A stretch of 33,736 nt of DNA. It comes from an uncultured Porphyromonadaceae bacterium. Its GTDB lineage: Bacteria > Bacteroidota > Bacteroidia > Bacteroidales > Muribaculaceae. This document shows positions 22,389 through 31,847 of the stretch, piece after piece. Position 1 is the stretch's first letter; every line of letters begins with the position of its first letter. Below the pieces are notes generated by a model that had not been told where the DNA came from, made no database searches, and saw only the letters and a program-made list of their open reading frames with translations. The stretch lies in the NCBI GenBank assembly GCA_947175605.1, contig CAMWNH010000018.1, positions 1-33,736 of the forward strand, given 5' to 3'. The position numbers and the translations under genes were made by a program.

Positions 22389-22400
22389 CTGAAACAAAAA

Positions 22401-22426
22401 GACCCGCAAGGATTTCCTTGCGGGTC
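22401..22426. terminator. Bidirectional terminator between tRNA-His and ridA
   Basis: A perfect 11-base stem GACCCGCAAGG / CCTTGCGGGTC with a 4-base loop, five As before it and five Ts after. It ends tRNA-His on the plus strand and the gcv-ridA message on the minus strand. Confidence 0.95.
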
Positions 22427-22444
22427 TTTTTGCGTTGCGTCGAA

Positions 22445-22822
22445 TCAGCGGCAAGCGATTACTTCGACTTCTACGAGTACGTTTTTGGGAAGGGTGCGTA
22501 CTGCCACGGCGGAACGTGCGGGGTAGGGAGGCTCTCCGAAAGCCTGTGCATACACTTCGTTCATGGCTGCGAAGTTGTCCATATCGCTGAGGAATACAGT
22601 TGTCTTGACAACGTGGGCCATGGTGAGGCCTGCTTCTTCAAGAATGGCGCGTACATTGGCAAGAGCCTGACGCGTCTGTTCCGTAATGCCTTCGGGAATT
22701 TCGCCCGTTGCGGGATTGATGGGAATCTGCCCGGATGCGTAAAGGAATGAACCGGTGTCTATGGCCTGACTGTATGGGCCGATTGCGCCGGGAGCTGCGC
22801 TTGTGGAAATCTGCTTTTTCAT
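22445..22822 (-). CDS. ridA: RidA family enamine/imine deaminase
   Basis: Hydrolyses reactive enamines and imines such as 2-aminoacrylate made by PLP enzymes, protecting those enzymes. It is 125 residues, normal for the family, and trimeric in relatives. Signature parts are present: [11 protein letters not shown] (10-20, with Y17), [14 protein letters not shown] (29-42), the substrate-binding arginine in PARSAV (R103), and VEVEVIA near the end. The ATG overlaps the yihY stop as ATGA. It is the last gene of the lplA-gcv operon, where it could relieve by-products of PLP enzymes such as GcvP. That link is inference from position. Confidence 0.95.
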   Translation of the reverse strand: MKKQISTSAAPGAIGPYSQAIDTGSFLYASGQIPINPATGEIPEGITEQTRQALANVRAILEEAGLTMAHVVKTTVFLSDMDNFAAMNEVYAQAFGEPPYPARSAVAVRTLPKNVLVEVEVIACR

Positions 22823-24171
22823 GATTGCTTACTTACATTTGAGTTTATATCGATGTCTTTGATGAGTATTTTCTGCATGGCCGGACCGGAACTGTCCTCA
22901 ACTTCCTTGAATGCCTCTTCGACTCCGGGAAAGCGTTGTGTAAAACGGGGAATGAAGCCTCGAATTCCCAAAGTGTTGAGACGCTCGAACAGATAGTCCA
23001 TAGTCAATTTTTCGGGAGGCACGGACAGCTGATATCCGAAGCTGCGTTTATCCGAGTCCAGAACCACCTGTGCCACGATTGAAGCTTCGACGAGATGCCC
23101 GCATATGTCCGAGACGAGACGCGCCGGTAGATCATATTCCTCGATAAGCTCCCGCTCCGTAATGGCAGGCTTGTCGGTTCCAAAGCGTTGTGCTATCACA
23201 GCCGTTACGGCTACGAACGCCTTGCGACGGTAGAGCGGAGCGATGTTGCGGACCTCCTGATCGAAATTAAAGCTGAATATATTGGCGGACGAATAGCACA
23301 GCACTGCGCCGGCGAGTGTGATCATCCACACAAGCTGCATCCAGATGAGCAACAGCGGTAGGAAGGAAAATGATCCGTAAATCGCGTTGTAGCGCGAAAC
23401 GTACATCTGACCGGTGACAAAGAGCCATTGCACAACCAGAAAGCCTACGCCTGCGAAACATCCGGAAATAAGAGCCGGTACAACCGGGACGCGTGTATTC
23501 GGAAACAGCAGATAGACAGCTCCGAAAAACAGGCATGTCAGAAGCCAGGAACTGACTTCGAGAATACATGATATAAGCGGAGTCAGGAAATCGAGCGGAA
23601 AAACTGTGCGCAAGGTCGAGCTAAGCATGAGCTCGATACCGCTGACACATACCACGAGTATAGGCAGAATGAGCAGGAGAGAAGTGTAATCGCTGATTTT
23701 ACGGCCAAGGCTGCGTCCCTGACGGACTCCCCATATGCTATTGAAAGTATCCTCGGTCGTGCTTATAAGCGATACGAGAGTGTACAGCAGGAAAACGATG
23801 CCAACTCCAACGAACAGGCCTTCGGAAGCCTGGTTAAGGTACGAATCCACGAAGTTCCAGGCGTATTGGATTGCAGTCTTCTGCGCCGGGAACAGACGGT
23901 ACAGTTCCGTTTCGAGATAGCCTTGGAAACCGAACCCTCGGGCAATGGCCAGCAACAGGGCAAGAGCAGGCACGAGAGCCAGCATAGTGCGGTATGTCAT
24001 GGCACATGCCTGTGTCTGAACATCGCTGCTGATGAAAGTGCGTACGGTAAGGTTGACGGTCTTAACGGCCGTGACCCACCATTTGCGTCTGGTGTCCTTC
24101 CACACTCCGTCAGAGCAATATTCCCATATTTTTATGAGCCGGTCTTTGAGGCGTTCGAGTCGTTGATTCAT
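22819..24171 (-). CDS. YihY/BrkB family membrane protein
   Basis: An inner-membrane protein of 450 residues, longer than the E. coli member (about 290). The N-terminal cytosolic part is followed by about six membrane helices between roughly residues 60 and 300. [29 protein letters not shown] (about 50-78) is the usual opening of the domain, and [26 protein letters not shown] lies in the later half. An extra C-terminal cytosolic domain of about 140 residues (about 305-450) has a winged-helix-like look, with [20 protein letters not shown]. No enzyme activity is established for the family. It starts 7 bases after the Ntn-hydrolase stop. Confidence 0.9.
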   Translation of the reverse strand: MNQRLERLKDRLIKIWEYCSDGVWKDTRRKWWVTAVKTVNLTVRTFISSDVQTQACAMTYRTMLALVPALALLLAIARGFGFQGYLETELYRLFPAQKTAIQYAWNFVDSYLNQASEGLFVGVGIVFLLYTLVSLISTTEDTFNSIWGVRQGRSLGRKISDYTSLLLILPILVVCVSGIELMLSSTLRTVFPLDFLTPLISCILEVSSWLLTCLFFGAVYLLFPNTRVPVVPALISGCFAGVGFLVVQWLFVTGQMYVSRYNAIYGSFSFLPLLLIWMQLVWMITLAGAVLCYSSANIFSFNFDQEVRNIAPLYRRKAFVAVTAVIAQRFGTDKPAITERELIEEYDLPARLVSDICGHLVEASIVAQVVLDSDKRSFGYQLSVPPEKLTMDYLFERLNTLGIRGFIPRFTQRFPGVEEAFKEVEDSSGPAMQKILIKDIDINSNVSKQS

Positions 24172-24178
24172 AGGATTA

Positions 24179-25231
24179 TTATCTATTCTTTTTTTCAGAC
24201 ATCAGTTGTCGGAGAACACGAAGGTCGATGTATTTCTCGCGGTCGGAACCACGGAAGTGGAATACCGTGTCGCGTAAATCATTGGCACGCCTCGCAGCCG
24301 GCGAGTCAAACTCCGGAAGCGATGGCCCGAGGTCTTTGGGAATCTCACGAAGTGTCACGTCGTAGACCTCGGCGAGCGGCGGATAGCCGAGCGCCGCACG
24401 CATCTTCATGCCTTCCGCCGGGTCTTTTCCAGGCGTGACGCCGACAATTACTATCGAGGCTGTCGATATGCGGCGCGGAATGAACTCGCCATCGGCAATC
24501 ACGCAGTCTCCGTCGGCCATCGGGTCACGCTCCATGAGAGAATGGTAGAAGCTGCATGACAGACTGTCGGTCAGAAATTCGGGCGTAAGCGACTCCGGAC
24601 ACTTTCCGTCGAGGAAATGTCGGGCCGTGTCATATCTGATATAACCCGAACCGGAGCCGTCCTGTTTGCCTGATAAGGAAAAATTTGTGCGGATAAGCAT
24701 GTCCGAAGGCTCGTCCGAAGCATCGAAGCGGGTATAACCATGATCGTAGGTCTCGAAATATGCTGCGCCTCCGGCAGCATCGATAACACCGAAGTTGGCT
24801 TGTACGCCAAGTGGTTTGGGAAGCGTATCCAGCAGACATTTGAAGTCTTCGACCGTGCGGCACACCGTAAGCGCACGGCTCATCAGCACGGCTTCGCGGT
24901 CGACATAGTCGGTTGTGTCCGGCGCGAGATTGTAGCTTGCGGTGTTCATGATGGCGAAGCCGGCGTCGTTCATTCCGGCCCAGGCCTCGCTAAACAAGCT
25001 GTCGCCGGCGTTGAAAAGGCCCACGAAGCCCAGCTCGCCGGGATTACGACTCTCAACGCGGGCAAGGAAATTGGATGGAGCGCCCGTGTCGCGATGTTTC
25101 CAAAGCATGGGGCGCCCCGAAGCGGTGGCCTTGCATCCGGCTACCAGCGAGGTGCAGGCATACGACTGCGGTGCGACGATCGCAAGGAGCGGAAGCAGGA
25201 GGCTGAGATGGAGTAGACGGATTATTTTCAT
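24179..25231 (-). CDS. Exported Ntn hydrolase (C45/AAT-like)
   Basis: A secreted N-terminal-nucleophile hydrolase, expected to split amide bonds of acylated amino acids or small peptides. The start at 25231 is chosen because its ATG overlaps the lpd stop (ATGA), giving 350 residues. The signal peptide MKIIRLLHLSLLLPLLAIVA ends at SYA, leaving C26 as the mature N-terminus in ACTSLVAG. That cysteine is the expected nucleophile, so signal peptidase itself would activate the enzyme. Family features follow: GRPMLWKHRDTG (39-50) and DMLIRTNFSLSG near residue 200. It is closest in feel to the isopenicillin-N acyltransferase/C45 group; C69 or bile-salt-hydrolase-like activity is possible. The substrate is not known. 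Confidence 0.82.
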   Translation of the reverse strand: MKIIRLLHLSLLLPLLAIVAPQSYACTSLVAGCKATASGRPMLWKHRDTGAPSNFLARVESRNPGELGFVGLFNAGDSLFSEAWAGMNDAGFAIMNTASYNLAPDTTDYVDREAVLMSRALTVCRTVEDFKCLLDTLPKPLGVQANFGVIDAAGGAAYFETYDHGYTRFDASDEPSDMLIRTNFSLSGKQDGSGSGYIRYDTARHFLDGKCPESLTPEFLTDSLSCSFYHSLMERDPMADGDCVIADGEFIPRRISTASIVIVGVTPGKDPAEGMKMRAALGYPPLAEVYDVTLREIPKDLGPSLPEFDSPAARRANDLRDTVFHFRGSDREKYIDLRVLRQLMSEKKNR

Positions 25232-26490
25232 CGGCAATTCCCGCACGCGGTGGCGAGCAATTCGGTGAGGGTGGGATGTGGATGGATTACGTATGAAGCG
25301 AGTGTATCGATATCGGCGCCAAGCGCTACGGCAAGCGTGGCCTCTCCAATGAGCGCATCGGCGTCCTCGCCGAGTATGTGTACGGCCAGAATACGACGGC
25401 TGTCCGGGTCGGCGAGCACTTTTACAAAGCCTTCGCTTGCTCCGTCGGCCAGAGCCTTGCCGTTGCCTGCATAGAGTGCCTTTCCGCTTATGAACGCTTG
25501 TCCATCAGCTTCTAATGATTCTTCTGTCGGACCCACCCATGCGCAAGCGGGGTGGGTGAAGACCACGGATGGCATTGCCTGCATGTTCACGTTCTTGCCA
25601 AGAAGTATGCGAGCTTGCGCTTCGGCGGCATGAGCGAGCATACATAGGCCGTTACAGTCGCCGAGCGCGTATATTCCTTCTGCAGATGTGGCCATCGTCG
25701 AGGGGTCAACTTTTATGAATCCGCGTGGCGTGAGTTCTACATCAGTTTCCGCACATCCTTCCGGCACAACAGGGCGGCGTCCTACGGCCATGATGACAAG
25801 ATCAGTGTCAAGGGTGGAGATGCCTTTCCTATCCTCATAGTCAACAGCGAATCCCGGGTGGATGGCATTGACGGTGACACCGGTGAGGAACGCAATGCCG
25901 CGGCGCTTGAGAATGGAGCGCAGGCGTTTTGCCACGTCCTTATCGGCCGGAGGGAGTATTTCCTTACAGTATTCAAGGACAGTTACGTCCACTCCTTTGT
26001 CGGCAAGGATAGATGCGAATTCAAGGCCGATTACTCCGGCACCGATTATCGCAACTCGCTGCGGGAGTGTCTCGAGTTTAAGGAACTCGTTAGAATCTAT
26101 TGCCAGTTCGGCTCCTGAAATAGGCAGAGAGGCCGGTGCGGAACCGGTGGCGATATAAATCCTTTCGGCGCTATAGACGTTTTCTCCGACGCGCACCTTA
26201 CGCTCCGGGAGAAGGGCGGCCTCGCCTTCAATGAATTCAACGCCCGATAGAGCTGCGCGCACGTCGCCGCGCAGAGTATCCGTAATGTCGCGGACATGCT
26301 GCATGGCCTCTGCCCATGGAGCATCGCCCGAGGCGCAGAGAGTTTTGGTGGGTATGCATCCCCGGTTGAGGCAGGTCCCTCCGGGCAAGGACTTTTCGAC
26401 TATGGCGGTGCGAAGCCCTTCGGCGGCCAGCCCCGCGGCCAGAGTATAACCGCCGGGGCCGGCGCCGATTACGAGTGCATCAAACTTCAT
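25228..26490 (-). CDS. lpd: Dihydrolipoyl dehydrogenase
   Basis: Reoxidises the dihydrolipoyl arm of GcvH (and of 2-oxo acid dehydrogenases where present) with NAD+. The start at 26490 (MKFDALVIGAGPGGY) overlaps gcvPB by 11 bases and gives 420 residues; an open frame to 26577 has no family match. FAD-binding GAGPGG is at 9-14, the redox disulfide CLNRGC at 40-45, NAD-binding IIGAGVIGLEFA near the middle, and the second FAD contact GIYALGDCNG. The C-terminus carries HPHPTLTE with the active-site His-Glu pair (H405, E410). Its place after gcvPB fits a dedicated L-protein. Confidence 0.95.
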   Translation of the reverse strand: MKFDALVIGAGPGGYTLAAGLAAEGLRTAIVEKSLPGGTCLNRGCIPTKTLCASGDAPWAEAMQHVRDITDTLRGDVRAALSGVEFIEGEAALLPERKVRVGENVYSAERIYIATGSAPASLPISGAELAIDSNEFLKLETLPQRVAIIGAGVIGLEFASILADKGVDVTVLEYCKEILPPADKDVAKRLRSILKRRGIAFLTGVTVNAIHPGFAVDYEDRKGISTLDTDLVIMAVGRRPVVPEGCAETDVELTPRGFIKVDPSTMATSAEGIYALGDCNGLCMLAHAAEAQARILLGKNVNMQAMPSVVFTHPACAWVGPTEESLEADGQAFISGKALYAGNGKALADGASEGFVKVLADPDSRRILAVHILGEDADALIGEATLAVALGADIDTLASYVIHPHPTLTELLATACGNCR

Positions 26491-27979
26491 CGGCTGCGAG
26501 GCTTTGATATGTGACTTTAGGATGGAGCGCTGCCTCATTCTCGTCCGGATGTCGAACGGGTGTATGGAGAGGCGCATTCTTCAGCGTTTCAGGATCTTCG
26601 GCGGCTTCGCGTGCAATGGCGCGCATAGCATTGATAAATACGTCCAGTGTTTCGCGGCTTTCCGTTTCCGTGGGCTCGATCATCAGCGACTCGTGGAAGA
26701 GCAGCGGGAAGTAGATTGTAGGAGCATGGAAGCCCATGTCGAGCAGCCGCTTGGCCACGTTCATGGTCGTGCATCCTGTGGACTTGTCCCGGAGGCCGTC
26801 GAATACCATCTCATGCTTGCACGGCCCCGGAATCGGGAGCTCATACATCTCCTTGAGGGAATTGAGGATATAGTTGGCGTTCAGACATGCGAGCGGTCCT
26901 ACCTGTTCGATATCCTTGCCCATGGAAAGGATGTAGGCCAGAGCCTTGACAAATACGGCATAGTTGCCCAGCCATGAACTTACACGCCCGAGCGGATCGA
27001 GCTCGGTACGTTCGAAAGGAGTTTCGGTACTGTCGTCCAGAACACGGAGCATGCCGTCATCGCCGCGCACCACGCGGGGCATAGGCAGGAAGCGCTCGAG
27101 TCCCTTGCGTACACCTATAGGGCCTGCGCCCGGGCCGCCTCCGCCATGAGGTGTCGAGAATGTCTTGTGGAGATTGATGTGCATGACGTCGAAGCCCATG
27201 TCGCCCGGACGCGCCACACCCAGAAGTGCGTTGAGGTTGGCGCCGTCATAGTACATCAGTGCGCCGCATGCATGCACAGCCTCGGCAATCGCAGGTATAT
27301 TCTTTTCGAACATGCCCACGGTATTGGGATTGGTCATCATCACGGCTGCCACGTCAGGCCCCAATTTGGAGCGAAGGTCTTCAACATCGACGGTGCCGTC
27401 GGGAAGCGAACGGCATTCTACAACATCGTAGCCGGCTATTGCGGCGGATGCGGGATTTGTGCCGTGTGCGGAATCAGGCACAATTACTTTGCGACGGACG
27501 GCGCCTTCGCCACGCGAGGCATGATACGTGCGCACTACCATCAGCCCCGTGAGCTCGCCGTGTGCGCCTGCATAGGGATTGAGCGAGAACTCCGACATGC
27601 CTCCCATTTCGGACAGCAGTTCCTGAAGACGCCGGTAGATTTCAAGGGCGCCTTGCGCGCAAGCATCGGGTGTGGCCGGATGCAGGTCGGAGATACCGGA
27701 TAGCCGCACTGCTGCCTCGTTGATTTTGGGATTGTATTTCATCGTGCATGACCCAAGAGGATAGAAACCCGTGTCGACGCCGAAATTATTCGTAGAAGAA
27801 TTGGTGTAGTGGCGTACTACGGCAGGCTCCTCCACTTCAGGTAGTGCGGGCGTGTCTTTGCGTGCGAACTTTTCGGGAAGCACGAATTTTTTCGCGGTGC
27901 CGTAGCCGGGAAGCGAGTGACCTCTGCGGCCATGACGCGAGAGCTCGAATATGAGGGTGGAATATAGTTGCTTGTTCAT
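26480..27979 (-). CDS. gcvPB: Glycine dehydrogenase (decarboxylating), subunit 2
   Basis: The PLP-carrying half of split P-protein: it decarboxylates glycine and passes the aminomethyl group to lipoyl-GcvH. The start at 27979 (MNKQLYSTLIFELS) overlaps the gcvPA stop as ATGA and gives 499 residues. The PLP lysine is in INLHKTFSTPHGGGGPGAG (K272). Other family blocks are FYPLGSCTMKYNP (72-84), VPDSAHGTNPASA (167-179) and MMTNPNTVGMFE. A frame open to 28042 would overlap gcvPA and is not needed. Bacteria with split P-protein commonly keep the two genes adjacent, as here. Confidence 0.96.
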   Translation of the reverse strand: MNKQLYSTLIFELSRHGRRGHSLPGYGTAKKFVLPEKFARKDTPALPEVEEPAVVRHYTNSSTNNFGVDTGFYPLGSCTMKYNPKINEAAVRLSGISDLHPATPDACAQGALEIYRRLQELLSEMGGMSEFSLNPYAGAHGELTGLMVVRTYHASRGEGAVRRKVIVPDSAHGTNPASAAIAGYDVVECRSLPDGTVDVEDLRSKLGPDVAAVMMTNPNTVGMFEKNIPAIAEAVHACGALMYYDGANLNALLGVARPGDMGFDVMHINLHKTFSTPHGGGGPGAGPIGVRKGLERFLPMPRVVRGDDGMLRVLDDSTETPFERTELDPLGRVSSWLGNYAVFVKALAYILSMGKDIEQVGPLACLNANYILNSLKEMYELPIPGPCKHEMVFDGLRDKSTGCTTMNVAKRLLDMGFHAPTIYFPLLFHESLMIEPTETESRETLDVFINAMRAIAREAAEDPETLKNAPLHTPVRHPDENEAALHPKVTYQSLAADEV

Positions 27980-29304
27980 AAGGCTTCGACGGCTTCTATG
28001 TAGTTTCGGACATCGTCGGGCGTGCATATTTCGGTGGCACACACCAGAATTTCATTTTCACCGGTGACTTTGCCTGCGAGGATTCCTCGTTTGAGGCATG
28101 CGTCAAGAACCGTTTGAGCGGACAAACCCTCGGCTGTTTCGAGCAGACATTCGTTGAGCCATTCGCGTTCGGGATAGCGCATACGGAACCGGCCCGTGGC
28201 ACACAGGCGTTCCACAAGATCATGGGCTATCGATGCGCTCGTCTCATTTACTTCGCGAAGACCTTCCGGCCCGAGCAAAGATAGGTAGACTGCTGCCTGA
28301 AGCGTCATCAAACCCTGATTCGAGCATATGTTGGAAGTGGCTTTATGTCGGCGGATATGCTGCTCGCGGGCCTGAAGCGTAAGCACGAACACACGCTGGC
28401 CGTCGGCATCGGTTGTCGCGCCCACGATACGGCCTGGCATTTTGCGCATGAGGTTGTGCGTGCATGCCAGATAGCCCAGACCGGGACCACCGTAGTTCAA
28501 GGGGAGTCCGAGGCTCTGTGCTTCACCGCAAGCGATGTCCGCGCCCCATTCGCCTTGGCTGCGAAGCACACCGAGTGTCGAAGCGTGAGTGTTGATGATG
28601 AGCAGGGCCTTGGCGGCATGCACCTCATCTGCAAGACCCTCGAGATCTTCGAGTATGCCGTAGCGGTTGGGTGTGGCAAGAATCACGGCTGCAACATCTC
28701 CGGCGCCAAGCTGCGCGTGGAGTGCCTCGCGATCGGTGGCTCCTTCGTGCTCGTTCACAGTCTCGAGGATTATACCCGGCCCTTCAGCATAGGTTGCAAG
28801 CACTTGACTTACGGCCGGGAGAAGGGTGGCGCTTACAAGAACACGGCGGCGCTTCTTGCCGGCTGCGACAGCCATCATCATGGCCTCGGCTGTGGCTGTT
28901 GCTCCATCGTACATCGAAGCATTGGCCACGTCCATACCTGTCAGCGAAGCAATCATCGACTGATATTCAAATATGTATTGCAGCGTGCCTTGCGAGATTT
29001 CCGGCTGATAAGGAGTGTATGCTGTGTAGAATTCCGAGCGCGACGCTATTGCCTCAACGGCCGCAGGGCAGTAGTGGCTATAAAAACCGTATCCGGCGAA
29101 GCATGCAAGGTCGGCATTCTTGCGACCGAGGCTCCGAAAGTATCGGTTTATCTCTGCCTCGGGCATAGGTGCGTCAAGCCGGTATCCGCCTTTCAGACGT
29201 AATTGTTCTGGCACATCAGCGAAGAGGTCCTCGATGCTTGAAGCTCCGCAGCGTTCAAGCATCGCTTTGATATCCTCGGGGGTGTGCGGAAGATAGGGAT
29301 GCAT
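27976..29304 (-). CDS. gcvPA: Glycine dehydrogenase (decarboxylating), subunit 1
   Basis: The second half of the split P-protein; it resembles the N-terminal half of fused GcvP and forms the complex with GcvPB. It has 442 residues, near the usual 440-450. Typical blocks are YTPYQPEISQGTLQYIFEYQ (97-116), MDVANASMYDGATATAEAM (124-142) and NYGGPGLGYLACT (around 270). It carries no PLP lysine, as expected for this subunit. gcvH lies 12 bases upstream and gcvPB overlaps by 4 bases downstream. Confidence 0.96.
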   Translation of the reverse strand: MHPYLPHTPEDIKAMLERCGASSIEDLFADVPEQLRLKGGYRLDAPMPEAEINRYFRSLGRKNADLACFAGYGFYSHYCPAAVEAIASRSEFYTAYTPYQPEISQGTLQYIFEYQSMIASLTGMDVANASMYDGATATAEAMMMAVAAGKKRRRVLVSATLLPAVSQVLATYAEGPGIILETVNEHEGATDREALHAQLGAGDVAAVILATPNRYGILEDLEGLADEVHAAKALLIINTHASTLGVLRSQGEWGADIACGEAQSLGLPLNYGGPGLGYLACTHNLMRKMPGRIVGATTDADGQRVFVLTLQAREQHIRRHKATSNICSNQGLMTLQAAVYLSLLGPEGLREVNETSASIAHDLVERLCATGRFRMRYPEREWLNECLLETAEGLSAQTVLDACLKRGILAGKVTGENEILVCATEICTPDDVRNYIEAVEAL

Positions 29305-29316
29305 GGTCGGGATGTT

Positions 29317-29676
29317 TTATTTGATGGATGCTTCGTAGGCAGCTTCGTTCATAAGTGCGTCAAGCTCCGCAGGATCGGAGATGCTGACTTTGATAATCCA
29401 GTTCTTCATGGGGTCGGCGTTTACGAGGGTGGGATCATCCTCAAGCGCAGAATTCACTTCGATGACTTCACCGCTTACGGGAGAGAATAGATCGCTGGCC
29501 GCCTTGCGGCTTTCGATGGCGCCGAACTCTTCGCCTGCAACTACTTCATCGCCTTCTTCGGGCATATCGACATAGGTCACAACGCCGAGTTCTTTTGCTG
29601 CGAATGGAGAGATGCCGATGTAGCCTTCGTTGCCTTCTACGCGGATATATTCGTGGGTGGGGAGATACTTGATCAT
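29317..29676 (-). CDS. gcvH: Glycine cleavage system H protein
   Basis: The lipoyl carrier of the glycine cleavage system. It has 119 residues, slightly shorter than the usual 125-130. The lipoylated lysine is in AIESRKAASDLFSPVSGEV (K58). The N-terminal THEYIRVEGNEGYIGIS and the later NADPMKNWIIKV are normal H-protein blocks. It is the natural substrate of LplA encoded two genes upstream. gcvT lies 37 bases upstream. Confidence 0.97.
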   Translation of the reverse strand: MIKYLPTHEYIRVEGNEGYIGISPFAAKELGVVTYVDMPEEGDEVVAGEEFGAIESRKAASDLFSPVSGEVIEVNSALEDDPTLVNADPMKNWIIKVSISDPAELDALMNEAAYEASIK

Positions 29677-29713
29677 GATTTTCAGGGTGTTTTTATGAGG
29701 AATAGAAATTGAT

Positions 29714-30823
29714 TCATTTTTTATAACGTGTCGTGTAGAAACGTTTTTTCACTATTGTAGCTGGCACGGTCTTTTTGCGGATGCGCACTTGGAGTGGTGT
29801 GCCGAGAGCAGCACATCGGGCATCGACCAAGGCCATCGCCAGGTTACGGCCAAGTGTCAGAGAGCGATAGCCGGTGGTGATTTCACCCACTTTCACGCCT
29901 TCGGCATCCAGGACTTCAAAACCATGGCGAGCCGTAGCGGGTGAGTCTATTTCAAGGCCCACGACTTTTTTCTTCACGCCCGCCTCTTTCTGTGTTTTTA
30001 GAGCGTCGGATCCGATGAATCCTTCGGGCTTATCAAGTTTTACGAACATACCCAGTCCGCTCTCCAGAGGTGAGATTTCAGCCGTGAGTTCATCGCCGTA
30101 CAGAGGAAGACCGGCTTCGAACCGGAGTGTGTCGCGGCATCCGAGTCCGCAGGGTTGGACGCCGGAAGCCATGAGTGCGTCCCAGAGTTCCACTATGCGT
30201 TCGTTCGTGTCGTAAACTTCGAATCCGTCTTCACCTGTATAGCCTGTGCGGCTTATCACTACGGGCAGCGAGGCGTCCTCGCCGTCGAACATCTCGAAGG
30301 TGTAGAATCCCATCTGAGAGAGGTCCACACCTGTCACGGCCGAAAGAATCCGTTCGGCATCCGGGCCTTGCACGGCAAGTTCGCCGTAAGCGTCGCAGAG
30401 ATCGGTGATTGCCACGTTGTAGCCGTCAGCAGCCGATAGAATCCATTCGATGTCCTTATCAATGTTGGCAGCGTTGATGACAAGAAGATAACAGTCATCG
30501 GCAACTTTATAGACCAGAAGGTCATCCACGGTGCCTCCGTCTTCGTAGGTCATCATTCCGTACAGGATCTGACCGGCGGAGATGGCTGTGACGTCATTGG
30601 TGAAAATGTGATTCACAAAGCGTTCGGCATCGGGACCTTCGATAATTACTTCGCCCATGTGGCTCACGTCGAAGACTCCGACCGCTGTACGCACGGCCTG
30701 ATGCTCGGCGTCCAGCCCGGCGTATTCAATGGGCATGTCGAAGCCTGCGAACGGTGCCATTTTGGCTCCCAGGGCCGTATGGCGATCGTGGAGACAGGTC
30801 TTTTTGATTTCGGAATTTTCCAT
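29714..30823 (-). CDS. gcvT: Aminomethyltransferase (T protein)
   Basis: Moves the methylene group from aminomethyl-lipoyl GcvH to tetrahydrofolate, releasing ammonia. It has 369 residues, a normal length. Family motifs in order: MAPFAGFDMPIEY (22-34), GVFDVSHMGEV (49-59), ISRTGYTGEDGFEVY (about 190-204), GCRDTLRFEAGLPLYG (about 227-242) and GEITTGYRSLTLG near the C-terminus. It begins 17 bases after lplA stops. Confidence 0.97.
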   Translation of the reverse strand: MENSEIKKTCLHDRHTALGAKMAPFAGFDMPIEYAGLDAEHQAVRTAVGVFDVSHMGEVIIEGPDAERFVNHIFTNDVTAISAGQILYGMMTYEDGGTVDDLLVYKVADDCYLLVINAANIDKDIEWILSAADGYNVAITDLCDAYGELAVQGPDAERILSAVTGVDLSQMGFYTFEMFDGEDASLPVVISRTGYTGEDGFEVYDTNERIVELWDALMASGVQPCGLGCRDTLRFEAGLPLYGDELTAEISPLESGLGMFVKLDKPEGFIGSDALKTQKEAGVKKKVVGLEIDSPATARHGFEVLDAEGVKVGEITTGYRSLTLGRNLAMALVDARCAALGTPLQVRIRKKTVPATIVKKRFYTTRYKK

Positions 30824-30840
30824 TATGTTCGGTTTTAGAT

Positions 30841-31812
30841 TTAAGGTTCGGATGATAGAAGTTCCTGAAGTTGAGCGGCAGTGACGCCATGAATTTCAAG
30901 TTTCGGGTCAAGTGTTTTGTGTCCAATGGACCCGAAGGCCGGGATGCTTTCGATGGCGAGCTCAAGTGCGGCAATGCTTTCGGCATCCAGAAAGTCACCG
31001 GACAGGCGTATTTTTCCCGGGGCGCCGTAGCTTGCCGAGAGGATTCCCCGGCCCGGAATAAGGATTGTCCGCCTCCGACGGCTGTCCTCGTCGAGCTTCA
31101 GGAAAGAAGGATTGTAATAAGATTTCTCGATGTTCTCGATGGCATGTACATCCTCATCGGTCAAGGTTAGCGTGTCGCTGCATAACCTGTCATGTAAGTG
31201 TGAGATCAGTTCATCTTGACTGATGGCGAGCCCCTCGGCTTTCAGGCTCGTGATGCGCGCTTCGACGGATTTCACACCCTTTGATTCGAATTTTGCTCGC
31301 GCAGGAGTCAGGTGTTTCAGCAGCTCGGGCTGCGGCATTTCATACAGCAGAGTGGAGTGGGCTATTGCCCGACCGGGCAATGCATAGAACGCGCCACCGC
31401 TGACCTTGCGCCCGTGGATGCATATGTCATTGCGTCCGCTTGCCTCGGCTTTCAGTCCGAGATCCGACAGTGCTTGCGCCAAAGTTGTAGTCCATGCCGA
31501 AAAAATGGCTGATATTTCCTTGCCTTCATTTCTGGGACCGACGTAACTGAGCATCAGATTCCCGCCATCGGCAACGACTGCACCGCCTCCGCTGCGTCTG
31601 CGCACGATGTCGACTCCACATTCCCTTGCCCCGGGCACATCCACTTCTGCTGGAATACATTGGTTGCGGCCGCAGATAATAGTGGGCACGGATTGTTGCC
31701 ATACGAAAAAGTATTCCCCGGACGGCAGAGTATGTGCCACCCACTCCTCCATAGCAAGGAAGAATGGCAGTCGGCGTGGCTGCGCGGGCCGGGGTAGGGC
31801 GAGATAGATCAT
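30841..31812 (-). CDS. lplA: Lipoate-protein ligase A
   Basis: Activates free lipoate with ATP and attaches it to lipoyl domains, here most likely GcvH. It has 323 residues with the catalytic domain first: RRRSGGGAVV (71-80), GRNDICIHGRKVSGGAFY (126-143, catalytic K136) and GRAIAHSTLLYE. The accessory C-terminal domain (about residues 230-323) is present. It opens the glycine-cleavage operon, which makes its purpose clear. The ATG at 31812 is used because the LPFFLAMEEW helix just behind it belongs to the fold. A possible -7 box lies only 8 bases upstream, so the transcript might be nearly leaderless. Confidence 0.94.
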   Translation of the reverse strand: MIYLALPRPAQPRRLPFFLAMEEWVAHTLPSGEYFFVWQQSVPTIICGRNQCIPAEVDVPGARECGVDIVRRRSGGGAVVADGGNLMLSYVGPRNEGKEISAIFSAWTTTLAQALSDLGLKAEASGRNDICIHGRKVSGGAFYALPGRAIAHSTLLYEMPQPELLKHLTPARAKFESKGVKSVEARITSLKAEGLAISQDELISHLHDRLCSDTLTLTDEDVHAIENIEKSYYNPSFLKLDEDSRRRRTILIPGRGILSASYGAPGKIRLSGDFLDAESIAALELAIESIPAFGSIGHKTLDPKLEIHGVTAAQLQELLSSEP

Positions 31813-31819
31813 TACGCCC

Positions 31820-31827
31820 CAAATTTA
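31820..31827 (-). promoter_or_regulatory. Possible -7 box before lplA
   Basis: TAAATTTG on the minus strand matches TAnnTTTG but no TTG/TTTG lies at the right distance upstream. If real, transcription would begin almost at the ATG (31812). It may be chance in AT-rich DNA. Confidence 0.35.
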
Positions 31828-31847
31828 CAAAATATTTCAAAAATATG

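Noticed and set aside
28345-29202. Open plus-strand frame of 285 codons
   Set aside because: Antisense to gcvPA, whose protein is unmistakable; no promoter or family match.
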